A DNA stretch of 64,000 nucleotides from Microbacterium hydrocarbonoxydans (GCF_000956475.1 NZ_JYJB01000007.1:1-64000); one strand, 5' to 3'; counted from the stretch's first letter, positions 55,535 through 64,000 are shown. Numbers and translations are program-made. Notes: generated by a model not told the origin, from the sequence alone.

Positions 55535-55639
55535 TCGATCAGCGCCTTCACGTTGTCATAGTCCGCCAGCACTGAGATCTCCTTCGATGTTCTGGGGACT
55601 ACGAAGGTCCCAGCATCAAAGCATGGGCGCAATGAGTAC

Positions 55640-55665
55640 GTTTGTCAACAAATGAAACTAAGAAC
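55640..55665 (-). promoter_or_regulatory. ROK operator and -35 region of the GH36 promoter
   Basis: The core TTTGTCAACA followed by TGAAAC recurs on the opposite strand upstream of the sugar transporter (56881-56906). TTTGTCAACAAA is nearly palindromic. Read on the minus strand it contains TTGACA, so it overlaps the likely -35 element of the GH36 gene. Repressor binding here would block the promoter. Confidence 0.65.
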
Positions 55666-55667
55666 GA

Positions 55668-56825
55668 CTAGAAGCGGAGTACGGTGCGGATCCCGACCAC
55701 AGCGGCAGCGCGCGCCCATTCGTTGAACTGGAACGGCTGGACATCGAGGACGATCGGCTCGGAGCCCGTGCTCAGAACCTCATCGATCGTGGTGCGGATC
55801 TCACTCTCCGCCAATTCCCAGACCGCGAGGCCGTCGCCCGTGAGGATGATCTTCTCCGGGTCGAACCCGTTGGCGACGGTGGCGATGAGCGTTCCGAGCG
55901 CAACACCGGCATCGCGGAACGCTCGCACCGCTGCCGGCTGCCCGGCACGCCCCAGCGCGACGGCGGCGGGGTAGTCCGCAGCGAGACCATGCAGCGCGCG
56001 GACGATCGAGCCGTTGGTGAGATAGACGGAAGCGCATCCGCGATGACCGTCCGCACACAGCGGTCCCGCGTTGTCGATTTTCAGGTGATCCAGGCGACCC
56101 GCTCTGCCGTGCGATCCCGTCACCAGCCGGTCTCCGATGGAGAAACCGAATCCGATTCCGGTGCCGACCGTGACCAGCGCCAGCGACGAGCACCCTGCTC
56201 CTGCCCCGAACCACTGCTCGGTGGCGGTCAGGGCCCTGACATCGTTCTCGGTGGCTACGGGAATACCCAGTTCATCGGTCAGAATCCGGGCCAGAGGAAC
56301 ATCCTTCCACCCGAGGAAGGGAGAGTCGACGATCATCTTCCGATCCTGCGTAAGGTCCCCGGCTATGCACACTCCGCCGGCGACGATGTCGTCGAAAACC
56401 TCGGCGAATCCCGCGAAGACGGCGGCGATGCGCGCGACGACGTCCGATGGCTCCCGGGAGACCAGCCGTTCCTCAGCGGTCGCGATCTCGCGGGCGCTGA
56501 GATCCGTGACAGCGGCGAAGATCGTGTCGCCGGTCAGCTTCACGCCGAAGAAGTGCCGCCCAGGCGGCGCGATCTCGAACAGCTCGCTCGGGCGGCCGGT
56601 CCACGCCCGCTGCTCGATGGCCCCCTCGACGATCAGTCCGTGCTCCACGAGAGTGCGAGTGACGCGCGTCAGGCTAGCGCGCGAGACGCCAAGACGGCGG
56701 GCGATCTCCGCCCGCGGTAGCGGGCCGTGGATGAGAACCTCGCGCAGCGCTCCGCGCTCCACGTGATTCAGCGTCGGCCAGGCACGAGATCGACTCCCAG
56801 CAGCCTGCGGAGATTCTGTCGTCAT
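55668..56825 (-). CDS. ROK-family transcriptional repressor
   Basis: This 385-residue protein has an N-terminal winged helix (LPRAEIARRLGVSRASLTRVT) and a ROK domain, so it is a NagC/XylR/Mlc-like regulator rather than a kinase. The zinc motif of ROK proteins is partly altered (CADGHRGCAS instead of CxCGxxGCxE), while the ENDVRALTATEQW region keeps the ROK aspartate. It lies between two operons that share one operator sequence and is the likely repressor of both. I chose ATG 56825 for its GGTGGGA; an in-frame ATG at 56855 is possible. Confidence 0.9.
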   Translation of the reverse strand: MTTESPQAAGSRSRAWPTLNHVERGALREVLIHGPLPRAEIARRLGVSRASLTRVTRTLVEHGLIVEGAIEQRAWTGRPSELFEIAPPGRHFFGVKLTGDTIFAAVTDLSAREIATAEERLVSREPSDVVARIAAVFAGFAEVFDDIVAGGVCIAGDLTQDRKMIVDSPFLGWKDVPLARILTDELGIPVATENDVRALTATEQWFGAGAGCSSLALVTVGTGIGFGFSIGDRLVTGSHGRAGRLDHLKIDNAGPLCADGHRGCASVYLTNGSIVRALHGLAADYPAAVALGRAGQPAAVRAFRDAGVALGTLIATVANGFDPEKIILTGDGLAVWELAESEIRTTIDEVLSTGSEPIVLDVQPFQFNEWARAAAVVGIRTVLRF

Positions 56826-56880
56826 CGGTGTCCCACCCTCGCTTGTCTCCATCATGGCGCATCGAACGATTTATGCGAAG

Positions 56881-56906
56881 TTCGTTTCACCTGTTGACAA
56901 ACAAAG
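56881..56906 (+). promoter_or_regulatory. ROK operator and -35 region of the sugar transporter operon
   Basis: This inverse copy of the sequence at 55640-55665 shares GTTTCA and TGTTGACAAA. TTGACA at 56894-56899 is a perfect -35 match; a poor -10 (TCAACC) lies 17 bases on. The transporter start codon is about 75 bases further downstream. Confidence 0.65.
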
Positions 56907-56995
56907 CGTGGCGATGTCAACCTGTGGTGGCCGGATCGGGTCCGGTGCCAATGCCGGAGCAGAACCGGCTCACGCAGCTGTCAAAGGAGATGTTG

Positions 56996-58285
56996 ATGCG
57001 CATTCATCGACCGATCGCCGTCCTGGTGACGGGATTGACCATCGCCGGCCTCGCCGGCTGTTCGGGGTCCGGGGAGTCAGCGGACGGGCCGATCGAGCTC
57101 GAGTACTGGGCCTGGACGGCGCAATCGCAGGCCGTCGTCGACCAGTGGAACAAGGAGAATCCTGATATCCAGGTCAAGTACACCGATGCGGGGGGCGGCA
57201 CGGACTCCTCGACCAAGCTGCTGACCGCGACCCGAGCGGGCAACGCCCCGGACGTCGCCCTCGTGGAGTACACGACGCTTCCGGCCCTGGTCGTTGCCGA
57301 TGTGCCGACGGAGATCACAGACTACGTCGATGACATCCAGGACGCGTTCACCGAGGGAACCTGGGCCCAGACGACGTTCGACGGAGCCGTCTACGGCATC
57401 CCGCAGGACGTCGGGCCCATGGCGACCATCTACCGTGCTGACCGGTTCGCAGAGCTCGGCGTCACACCCCCGACCACCTGGGCGGAGTTCCGCACCGCCG
57501 CCGAGGCGATCAAAGCGGCTGACCCCGCCTCCGTGATCGCCGCTCTGCCTCCCACCGAGTTCGGGTTCTGGGCAGGAGTGGCGACGCAGGCGGGCGGCCG
57601 GTGGTGGTCGAGCGAAGGAGACGAATGGACCGTCGGCATCGCGGACGAGGCGTCATTGGAAGTCGCGGACTTCTTCGAGAAGCTCGTCGACGACGGTCTG
57701 ATCAGCACGGATCCGCTGCTCACTCCGGAGTACAACGCCGCGTTGAACGCGGGGACCATGCTCTCCTGGCCGTCTGCTGTCTGGGCGCCTGGCGTCATCG
57801 AGAACGTCGCTGCCGACACCAGTGGCGGGTGGGAGATGAGCCCGCTGCCCCGGTGGGACGAAGAGGATCCCGCCGTGCCGTACCAGGGTGGCTCTGCGCT
57901 CGTCGTGACGACCAGCAGCGATCACCCGGAGGAAGCCGCGAAGTTCGCCAGCTGGCTGAATGCATCCGAGGAGGGCAACGGACTCCTCGTGAGCGAGCAG
58001 TCCCTGTTCCCGGCAGCGATCGTCGGTCAGGAGATGGCGCAGAGCAATGATCCGCCCGCGCTGATGCCGCAGCAGACGGACTTCTACGATCTGGCCGCGG
58101 AGATCGCCGGTGAGACGATCCCCGTCATGTGGGGGCCGAATGTGAATCTCGCCCGCACCGTCTTCACCGACGAGCTCCAGAAGGCGATCGACAACGGCAC
58201 TCCCTGGCGCGATGCCTTCATCGCGACACAGAAGGCTGTGGTCGATGACATGGTCAAGAGCGGATTCAAGGTCACGAACGACTGA
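56996..58285 (+). CDS. Sugar ABC transporter substrate-binding lipoprotein
   Basis: This 429-residue family 1 binding protein has a signal peptide with lipobox LAGC (residues 19-22). Typical blocks are GIPQDVGPMATIYRADRF and GSALVVTTSSDHPEEAAKFASWL. AAAGGAG lies six bases before the chosen ATG; ATG 56990 would be too close to it. With two permeases and a GH42 beta-galactosidase it likely takes up galacto-oligosaccharides. No ATPase is adjacent. Confidence 0.93.
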   Translation: MRIHRPIAVLVTGLTIAGLAGCSGSGESADGPIELEYWAWTAQSQAVVDQWNKENPDIQVKYTDAGGGTDSSTKLLTATRAGNAPDVALVEYTTLPALVVADVPTEITDYVDDIQDAFTEGTWAQTTFDGAVYGIPQDVGPMATIYRADRFAELGVTPPTTWAEFRTAAEAIKAADPASVIAALPPTEFGFWAGVATQAGGRWWSSEGDEWTVGIADEASLEVADFFEKLVDDGLISTDPLLTPEYNAALNAGTMLSWPSAVWAPGVIENVAADTSGGWEMSPLPRWDEEDPAVPYQGGSALVVTTSSDHPEEAAKFASWLNASEEGNGLLVSEQSLFPAAIVGQEMAQSNDPPALMPQQTDFYDLAAEIAGETIPVMWGPNVNLARTVFTDELQKAIDNGTPWRDAFIATQKAVVDDMVKSGFKVTND

Positions 58286-58289
58286 CGAC

Positions 58290-58321
58290 GGTGGAGGGGC
58301 GGACGTCGCCACCCCTTCACC
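58290..58321 (+). terminator. Hairpin between the binding protein and permease genes
   Basis: GGTGGAGGGG (58290-58299) pairs with CCCCTTCACC (58312-58321) with one G-U pair. It lies just after the binding protein gene. Such hairpins often reduce permease expression relative to binding protein, through partial termination or by protecting the upstream RNA. Confidence 0.55.
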
Positions 58322-58351
58322 CCCTCAGATCGCTACTGAAAGAAGTGAGGT

Positions 58352-59311
58352 ATGACTTTGGTCACCGCAGCTCCCTCGTCGACGGCGTCTGCCGCCCCGC
58401 CTTCGACGTCTCGACGGCCGAAGGCCCATCGGCTCGCGCCGTATCTGTTCACGACCCCGGCGATCGTGCTCTACATCGTGTTCACGGTGATCCCCGTCCT
58501 CTATGCGATCTGGCTCAGCGTGCGTGCCTACCGGGTGCCGGGAGGAGCGCTCGGACGCAAGCAGGAGGTGTTCGTCGGGTTCGAGAACTACGTGGCGGTG
58601 CTGCAGGACGACACCTACCTCGCGGGATTCGGAAGGCTGTTCGTCTACGGAATCATCGCGATTCCATTGACTCTGGGGCTCGCTCTGCTCTTCGCACTGC
58701 TGCTGGACGCACCAGCGGTGCGTGCCAAGCGGTTCAGCCGCACGGCGATCTTCATCCCTTACGCCGTGCCGGGTGTGGTCGCGGCGTTGCTTTGGGGCTT
58801 CATGTACCTGCCCAGCACCAGTCCGTTTTCCTACCTCACTAAGGCTCTGGGATGGGGTCCGATCCCGTTCCTCGATGAAACGGGCATATACCCCTCCTTG
58901 GCGAATGTCGCCATCTGGGGCGGCGTCGGGTTCAACATGATCATCATCTACACCTCGCTTCGAGGCATCCCGGCTGAGATCTACGAGTCGGCACGACTGG
59001 ACGGGGCGACAGAGACCCAGATCGCATGGCGCATCAAGATTCCGCTGGTCGCCCCGGCGCTCGTGCTCACAGGGTTCTTCTCGCTGATCGGAACGGTCCA
59101 GCTCTATAGCGAGCCTGCCACGCTGCGGCCGATGACGAGCACGATCTCCGCCAGCTGGGTCCCGCTCATGTCGATCTACCGAGACGCTTTCGGGACCGAC
59201 AACCTGCCGCAGGCCGCGGCCGCCTCGACACTTCTCGCAGTGGGGACCGTGCTCATCTCGGCGCTCGTCCTCCACCTGGTCAACCGCCGACGCAACGGAG
59301 CGCAATCATGA
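58352..59311 (+). CDS. Sugar ABC transporter permease (MalF-type)
   Basis: This 319-residue permease has six helices and the EAA loop ESARLDGATETQIAWRIKIP. The N-terminal 30 residues are polar and cytoplasmic. Its stop overlaps the start of the next permease (ATGA). Expected to pair with that protein and a shared ATPase encoded elsewhere. Confidence 0.94.
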   Translation: MTLVTAAPSSTASAAPPSTSRRPKAHRLAPYLFTTPAIVLYIVFTVIPVLYAIWLSVRAYRVPGGALGRKQEVFVGFENYVAVLQDDTYLAGFGRLFVYGIIAIPLTLGLALLFALLLDAPAVRAKRFSRTAIFIPYAVPGVVAALLWGFMYLPSTSPFSYLTKALGWGPIPFLDETGIYPSLANVAIWGGVGFNMIIIYTSLRGIPAEIYESARLDGATETQIAWRIKIPLVAPALVLTGFFSLIGTVQLYSEPATLRPMTSTISASWVPLMSIYRDAFGTDNLPQAAAASTLLAVGTVLISALVLHLVNRRRNGAQS

Positions 59312-60231
59312 CCTCGACGATGACCCGGCCTCCTCGTACCGGCCGTGACGGCGATCCGCGCAGATCCGACCGAGACCTGCGTGCAGGCGCCCGCTCCAGA
59401 CAGGGAGGCTGGGGCGTCATCCCCACCGTCGTGCTGATCGCAGGGGCGATCTATTGCCTCATCCCGGTGGCATGGGTGTTCATGGCGGCCAGCAAGTCCA
59501 AGAGCGAGCTGTTCACGACGTTCAGCTTCTCGCCCGGCAGCGGTCTGTGGGACAACGTCGTCGCACTGTTCACGTACCAGGGCGGTCAGTACCTGCTCTG
59601 GTGCCTCAACTCCCTGCTTTACTCGGGCGTGGCATCCGTGCTCTCGGTGCTGGTCTCTGCGATGGCCGGTTTCGCTCTCGCGAAGTACACGTTCCGCGGA
59701 CGCACAGTGATCTTCTTCAGCTTCCTGGTCGGCATCCTGATCCCAGGCATCGTGCTGGCCGTTCCGCAGTACTTGCTGATGTCCGGCGTCGGTCTCGCGG
59801 GTACTCAATGGTCGGTGCTGCTTCCGAGCATCGTGAGTCCGTTCGGGATCTACCTGTGCCGTGTGTACGCGATGTCGGCGGTGCCGCAGGACACTCTGGA
59901 GGCTGCCCGCATCGACGGCGCAGGCGAATGGCGGATCTTCCGGATGATCGTGCTGCCCCTGATGGTACCCGGAATGGTTACCGTCTTCCTGCTGCACTTC
60001 ATCGGCACCTGGAACAATTTCCTGCTGCCGTTCATCATGCTTTCCGACCAGGATCTGTACCCGCTCACCGTGGGCCTCTTCACCCTGCTGTCCAAAGGCT
60101 CCAGCACGCCGGCACTGTACTCCGTCGCCATCACCGGGGCCGCGATATCCATCATCCCTCTAGTCGCCCTCGTCCTGTCGTTGCAGCGGTACTGGCGGCT
60201 GGATCTGATCTCAGGCGGGATCAAGGGCTGA
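59308..60231 (+). CDS. Sugar ABC transporter permease (MalG-type)
   Basis: This 307-residue permease has a charged N-terminal segment (residues 1-33), six helices and the EAA loop LEAARIDGAGEWRIFRMIVLP. The C-terminus ends in RYWRLDLISGGIKG, typical of MalG-like subunits. The beta-galactosidase gene follows after 29 bases. Confidence 0.94.
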   Translation: MTSTMTRPPRTGRDGDPRRSDRDLRAGARSRQGGWGVIPTVVLIAGAIYCLIPVAWVFMAASKSKSELFTTFSFSPGSGLWDNVVALFTYQGGQYLLWCLNSLLYSGVASVLSVLVSAMAGFALAKYTFRGRTVIFFSFLVGILIPGIVLAVPQYLLMSGVGLAGTQWSVLLPSIVSPFGIYLCRVYAMSAVPQDTLEAARIDGAGEWRIFRMIVLPLMVPGMVTVFLLHFIGTWNNFLLPFIMLSDQDLYPLTVGLFTLLSKGSSTPALYSVAITGAAISIIPLVALVLSLQRYWRLDLISGGIKG

Positions 60232-60260
60232 TGCCACCGAATCGACACGAAGGACGCCAC

Positions 60261-62294
60261 ATGTCGCACACGCCCTATTCCCCCGGCACCTTCCTCTTCG
60301 GAGGTGACTACAGTCCCGAGCAGTGGCCGCGTGAGACGTGGGCCGAGGATGTCGCGCTGATGGTGCGCGCCAAGGTGAACACCGCCACGATAGGCGTGTT
60401 CTCCTGGGCGATGCTCGAGCCGCGCGAAGGGCAGTACGAGACATCCTGGTTGGACGAGGTGATCGACGGGCTCGACGCCGCGGGTATCGGGTTCTTCCTC
60501 GCGACTCCGACGGCGTCGCCGCCCCCGTGGTTCACGGTTCAGCATCCGGACGCTCTTCCGCTGCGCGCCGATGGCACCCCGGTGCTGCACGGCTCGAGAG
60601 ACGCATACGCGATCAGTGCGCCTGCGTATCGCGACGCCTCGCGACGCATCGCGCGGTTCCTAGGAGAGAGGTACGGGAAGCACCCGCGGCTGCGCGGCTG
60701 GCACATCCACAACGAGTACGGCACCATCGACTTCGGCCCGCACGCCGCTCGCGCGTTCCGCGAGTGGCTTCGCCGGAGGTACGGCACGCTCGACGCTCTC
60801 AACGCGGCGTGGTACACGGCCTTCTGGTCTCAGCGGTACGGTGCGTGGGACGAGATCCTCCCGCCGATTCAGACGCAGTACCTGCACAATCCGAGTCAAC
60901 TCGTCGACTTCAGGCGCTTCAACTCCGACGAGATGCTCGCCGCCTACTCGGAGCAGAAGGATGAGATTCGTGCAACTGGTTCGACGGCGCCGATGACCAC
61001 CAACTTCATGCTCCCGACCTGGAATCATCTCGAGCAATGGTCCTGGAGCGAGGCTCAGGACTTCGTGTCACTCGATCACTATCTGGATACCGACGGGCCT
61101 GATGGTGAGACTCACGTGGCGTACGGCTCAGATCTCGCCAGATCCTGGTCGGGCGGCCCGTGGGTCCTGATGGAGCAGAACGCGACCGGCATCCGTGTCG
61201 GAGACCGAACGGTCGTCAAGGAGCCGGAACGAATGATCCGCAACTCCATCGGGTACATCGCTCGCGGGTCGCAGAGCTCCCTGTTCTTCCAGTGGCGTGC
61301 GTCGGCGGCGGGTTCCGAGCTCTGGCACGGGGCGCTGGTGCCGCACGCCGGGCCGGACTCCCGCGCATTCGAAGGGGCCGTCACGCTTGGACGCCTGCTC
61401 GAGAAGATCTCCGAGGTGGCCGCTCCCCCCGCAGACGGCGTGGTCGTCGAGTCGCAGATCGCGATCGTGTGGGATGCCGAGGGCTGGTGGTCGATGGATA
61501 CTCCGCACCTGCCGAATGAGGCGGTCGACTACTCAGGGGAGGTTCGGGCCGCCCATCGTGCGCTGTGGCGCGCCGGGCACACCGTCGACTTCGTGCGGCC
61601 GGGCGCGGACGCGTCCTCCTATCGGATGCTGGTGGTTTCTGCGTTGTACGCGATCACATCGGAAACGGTGCAGTGGCTCGAGGAGTACGTCCGCGCGGGC
61701 GGCGATCTCGTGGTGACCTTCGCATCGGGCCTCGCCGACGAGAACCAGCGCATCGTCGCCGGTGGGTATCCCGGCATGCTCCGGGATCTGCTGGGGGTGC
61801 GCAGCGAGCAGATCTTCCCGCGTGCCGAGGGCGAGATCGTGACGATCGGCGGTGGGATGGAATGCTCGTCCTGGACGGAACTGCTCCGCGTCGAAGCAGC
61901 CGAAGTAGTCGCCCGATACGAGTCGGGGAACCTCGCCGGGATGCCGGCGGTGACGAGACGAGACCTCGGATCGGGGACGGTGACGTACGTGTCCGCGAAG
62001 CTGGTCCAGGAATCCTTGGACGGCTTCCTGGCAGATCTCGCCTCGCGTGCCGGTGTCGTCCCCGTGCTCGAGGGCGCCAGCGCTCTCGGTGTCGAGGCGG
62101 TGCGACGTCGAGGTGCAGGGGGCGAGTATCTCTTCCTGCTGCATCACGGCCACCGCGCCGTTCAGATCGATGGCGCGGGCGTCGATCTGCTCAGTGGCGA
62201 GGCGGACCGGATTCTGCTGGAACCGGGGCAGGTCGCGGTGATCAGGGAGAGCTCTCGTTCCTGGTCGATCAGTGAGTCGCCCGCCCGCAGTTGA
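60261..62294 (+). CDS. Beta-galactosidase, glycoside hydrolase family 42
   Basis: This 677-residue cytoplasmic enzyme would cut terminal beta-galactose from imported oligosaccharides. It has the GH42 barrel with acid/base Glu152 in WHIHNEYG and nucleophile Glu305 in LMEQNA, the start motif FGGDYSPEQWP, and the trimerisation domain after residue 390. AAGGA lies upstream of the ATG. Together with the ABC transporter and the divergent alpha-galactosidase under one ROK repressor it suggests use of galactans or galacto-oligosaccharides. Confidence 0.95.
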   Translation: MSHTPYSPGTFLFGGDYSPEQWPRETWAEDVALMVRAKVNTATIGVFSWAMLEPREGQYETSWLDEVIDGLDAAGIGFFLATPTASPPPWFTVQHPDALPLRADGTPVLHGSRDAYAISAPAYRDASRRIARFLGERYGKHPRLRGWHIHNEYGTIDFGPHAARAFREWLRRRYGTLDALNAAWYTAFWSQRYGAWDEILPPIQTQYLHNPSQLVDFRRFNSDEMLAAYSEQKDEIRATGSTAPMTTNFMLPTWNHLEQWSWSEAQDFVSLDHYLDTDGPDGETHVAYGSDLARSWSGGPWVLMEQNATGIRVGDRTVVKEPERMIRNSIGYIARGSQSSLFFQWRASAAGSELWHGALVPHAGPDSRAFEGAVTLGRLLEKISEVAAPPADGVVVESQIAIVWDAEGWWSMDTPHLPNEAVDYSGEVRAAHRALWRAGHTVDFVRPGADASSYRMLVVSALYAITSETVQWLEEYVRAGGDLVVTFASGLADENQRIVAGGYPGMLRDLLGVRSEQIFPRAEGEIVTIGGGMECSSWTELLRVEAAEVVARYESGNLAGMPAVTRRDLGSGTVTYVSAKLVQESLDGFLADLASRAGVVPVLEGASALGVEAVRRRGAGGEYLFLLHHGHRAVQIDGAGVDLLSGEADRILLEPGQVAVIRESSRSWSISESPARS

Positions 62295-62310
62295 AACAGC
62301 GGGGGCGTAA

Positions 62311-63510
62311 CTACACCCGGGCGTCCTGCCGGGGAACCCAGACCTGGTTGATGATGATGAGGATGGATGCCGCGACCGGCACCGCCACGAGCGCGCCGAG
62401 GAGTCCGAGCAGCGTGCCGCCGGCGAGGGCGCCGATCACGACCAGCGAACCGGGGATGGAGATCGCGCGGTTCATCACGCGGGGCGTGATCACGTAGGCC
62501 TCGACCTGCATGTACACGAGGTAGACGATCCCGAACACCAGCGCGGCGACGGGATTCGTGAACAGCGCGAGCCCGGTGCCGATGATCCAGAACATCACCG
62601 ATCCCACGAGCGGGATCAGCGTGATGCAGAACGCCACGGTCGCCATCAGCGGCGGGAACGGGAGCCCGAGGAACAGGTAGAGCAGGAACGCGAGCAGTGC
62701 GTTGAAGAACGCGAGCACGACCATGCCCATCACGTAGCCGCCGACCGAGTCGGTGATCTGCTCGGTGATCTCTCCGGCCCTGGCGCGGTCGCGCGCAGGG
62801 GCGAGCCGCAGGAGCCCGGTCTTGATGCCGGGGAGCGTCGCGACGAAGTAGAGCGTCAGCACCAGCACGACGATGACGCCCGAGACGCCGCTCGCGATGC
62901 CGGCGCCGATCTTGAGCGCGCCGCCTCCGATCGCGGCGATGTTGCCCGGATCGGTGAGGAACTTCTGGATGTCGGCGACGAGGTCTTCGAACTGGTCGCC
63001 GAACTGCTTCTCGAGCGTCGCGTAGACGTCAGTGCGGGTGAAGTCCTGGATCATCCCCGGAACCGAGCGCACGAAGCTCGCCACCTGGTCGATCACGATC
63101 GGCAGGACCATCCACAGGATCAGCCCCACCACCGCGATGAGTCCGAGGATCACGACGACCACGGAGACCGCGCGGGAGAGGCCGCGGCGCTCCAGGAACC
63201 GCACGGCGGGGTCGAGTCCGAGAGCTGCGAACAGAGCGAGGGCGATGTAGATCAGCACGGTCGAGAGGCTCGTCACCGCGAGGCCGAGCACGATCGCCGC
63301 GAGTCCGCCGAGGGTGACGAGGAAGCCGAACGCGAACGGCTTGTCGATGCGCGTCCAGAACGAACGGCTCGGCGTCATGGGCTCGATCACCACGGGGTGC
63401 GCGGTGGCAGCGATCACGAGCTCCTCGACGGGTGGTGCCGCCGCCTCGTCGACGGGGGCGGACGCCGTGACCTGCTCGCTCGCGGACGACGTCGGCTCTT
63501 CTCGGCTCAT
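62311..63510 (-). CDS. AI-2E family permease
   Basis: This 399-residue membrane protein belongs to the AI-2E (PerM/TqsA-like) family, with eight or so helices, an N-terminal acidic tail of about 45 residues and the conserved C-terminal block VEAYVITPRVMNRAISI. Members are transporters or exporters of varied small solutes; the name does not prove autoinducer-2 transport. It is convergent with the GH42 gene, 17 bases away, and divergent from the chorismate mutase gene. Confidence 0.92.
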   Translation of the reverse strand: MSREEPTSSASEQVTASAPVDEAAAPPVEELVIAATAHPVVIEPMTPSRSFWTRIDKPFAFGFLVTLGGLAAIVLGLAVTSLSTVLIYIALALFAALGLDPAVRFLERRGLSRAVSVVVVILGLIAVVGLILWMVLPIVIDQVASFVRSVPGMIQDFTRTDVYATLEKQFGDQFEDLVADIQKFLTDPGNIAAIGGGALKIGAGIASGVSGVIVVLVLTLYFVATLPGIKTGLLRLAPARDRARAGEITEQITDSVGGYVMGMVVLAFFNALLAFLLYLFLGLPFPPLMATVAFCITLIPLVGSVMFWIIGTGLALFTNPVAALVFGIVYLVYMQVEAYVITPRVMNRAISIPGSLVVIGALAGGTLLGLLGALVAVPVAASILIIINQVWVPRQDARV

Positions 63511-63547
63511 GTGCTCACGATATCGGCCGGCATGGGGACCGTAGAGT

Positions 63548-63853
63548 ATGAGCATGACCGACGCGCTGGACCCGAAAGCCGAACTGCTCCGACTGCGCGC
63601 GAGCATCGACAACATCGATGCGGCGCTGATCTTCATGCTCGCCGAGCGCTTCCGCGCGACGCAGCAGGTCGGCCATCTCAAGGCGGAGCACGCCATGCCG
63701 GCATCCGATCCCGGGCGCGAGGAGCAGCAGGTCGCGCGTCTGCGCGCCCTGGCCGAGGATGCTCACCTCGACCCCGAGTTCGCCGAGAAGTGGTTCAACT
63801 TCGTGGTGGCCGAAGTCATCCGTCATCACACCGAAGCGGCCGAAGGGCGATGA
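63548..63853 (+). CDS. Chorismate mutase, type II (AroQ)
   Basis: This 101-residue protein is a stand-alone AroQ-type chorismate mutase, which makes prephenate for phenylalanine and tyrosine. Catalytic-region residues seen include LRASIDNIDAALIFMLAERF (first helix), VGHLKAEH, and the C-terminal helix with FVVAEVIRHH. A -10-like TAGAGT at 63542-63547 suggests a leaderless message starting near the second ATG (63554). A terminator follows. Confidence 0.92.
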   Translation: MSMTDALDPKAELLRLRASIDNIDAALIFMLAERFRATQQVGHLKAEHAMPASDPGREEQQVARLRALAEDAHLDPEFAEKWFNFVVAEVIRHHTEAAEGR

Positions 63854-63859
63854 GCTGAT

Positions 63860-63902
63860 CCCCGGGCGGACGACGGTGTGTGCAGCACTCATCCGCCCGG
63901 GG
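63860..63902 (+). terminator. Terminator of the chorismate mutase gene
   Basis: CCCCGGGCGGA (63860-63870) and TCCGCCCGGGG (63892-63902) form a perfect 11-base stem with a 21-base loop, six bases past the stop codon. Confidence 0.8.
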
Positions 63903-63911
63903 CAGTCAACT

Positions 63912-63954
63912 TAGTTTATTGAATAAACTATGGTCGAGGGTACGCAGTACCCTC
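63912..63954 (+). promoter_or_regulatory. AT-rich palindromic operator and hairpin of a gene beyond the window
   Basis: TAGTTTATT and AATAAACTA (63912-63930) form a perfect 9-1-9 palindrome, conspicuous in a GC-rich region. It is reminiscent of XylR/ROK-type operators. Directly after it GAGGGTAC-GCA-GTACCCTC (63936-63954) is a perfect hairpin. An ATG at 63990 may begin the regulated gene, but only three codons are in the window, so it cannot be named. Confidence 0.7.
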
Positions 63955-64000
63955 ACTCCTGTCAACCATTTCTCGACGACGGACCAGCCATGCTGAACAG

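Noticed and set aside
55668-56825. Sugar kinase (ROK)
   Set aside because: It has an N-terminal winged helix and altered zinc motif, so it is a regulator of the NagC/XylR type.
62311-63510. Autoinducer-2 exporter
   Set aside because: The AI-2E family name is historical; nothing in the context points to quorum sensing.
63990-64000. Start of a new coding gene
   Set aside because: Only three codons remain in the window, too few to support a gene.

Overview
This window comes from a high-GC actinobacterium, most likely Microbacterium or a close relative in the Microbacteriaceae. The evidence is the very high GC content in coding sequence, the tight ATGA/GTGA gene overlaps, the HxlR, ROK and LacI regulators beside sugar operons, a biotin box typical of actinobacteria, and very frequent GGATGC/GCATCC words. 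The species cannot be fixed from sequence alone. The window is almost completely coding: no gap between genes exceeds 300 bases. I saw no tRNA, rRNA, CRISPR array, transposase or phage gene.

Layout. 1-6.5 kb: argG with a very strong terminator; an HxlR regulator divergent from an MFS exporter and a flavodoxin-fold quinone reductase (an electrophile or quinone stress module); an HSL-family esterase; a PucR-type regulator. 6.6-19.7 kb: a mannan utilisation locus. On the minus strand are two overlapping LacI regulators and a CE7 acetyl esterase. Divergent from them are a sugar ABC transporter (binding protein plus two permeases, no ATPase), a GH2 beta-mannosidase, a cytoplasmic GH113 mannanase and a secreted GH26 mannanase with binding and SLH-like modules. 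19.8-22.7 kb: an XRE/nucleotidyltransferase toxin-antitoxin-like pair whose second gene seems to have an ACG start, then bioY-bioB under two tandem BioQ-like boxes. 22.7-27 kb: a minus-strand sugar operon of a BadF-type kinase, manA and a GH36 alpha-galactosidase, which completes galactomannan breakdown. 27-33.8 kb: a seven-gene MoxR/DUF58/VWA (Bat-type) membrane operon. 33.9-36.6 kb: an NAD(P)-binding protein divergent from a TetR regulator across a 60-base palindrome, and a Thr/Pro-rich surface protein. 36.9-42 kb: a GntR regulator, then a coupled pair of a dCache-HAMP cyclase-like receptor and an MscS channel with a cyclic-nucleotide-binding-like domain, and a Pr6Pr membrane protein. 42-49.6 kb: purA, a lactonase-like propeller, a flavin oxidoreductase with a LuxR/TPR regulator, a disulfide oxidoreductase and a DUF427 protein. 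49.6-52.9 kb: an OpuC-type compatible-solute ABC operon. 53-62.3 kb: a second sugar locus (GH36, ROK regulator, ABC transporter, GH42 beta-galactosidase). 62.3-64 kb: an AI-2E-type permease, a chorismate mutase and the operator region of a gene beyond the window.

How the genes fit together. The GH26 enzyme would cut mannan outside the cell. Oligosaccharides would enter through the ABC transporter, be deacetylated by CE7, freed of galactose by GH36, and cut by GH113 and GH2 to mannose. The kinase and ManA would then give fructose 6-phosphate. The ATPase for both sugar transporters must be encoded elsewhere, which is usual for actinobacteria with a shared MsiK/MalK-type ATPase. The least expected feature is the receptor-channel pair at 37.7-41.3 kb: the cyclase domain has lost its metal-binding aspartates and the channel's cNMP pocket has lost its ribose-binding glutamate, which suggests a repurposed signalling unit.
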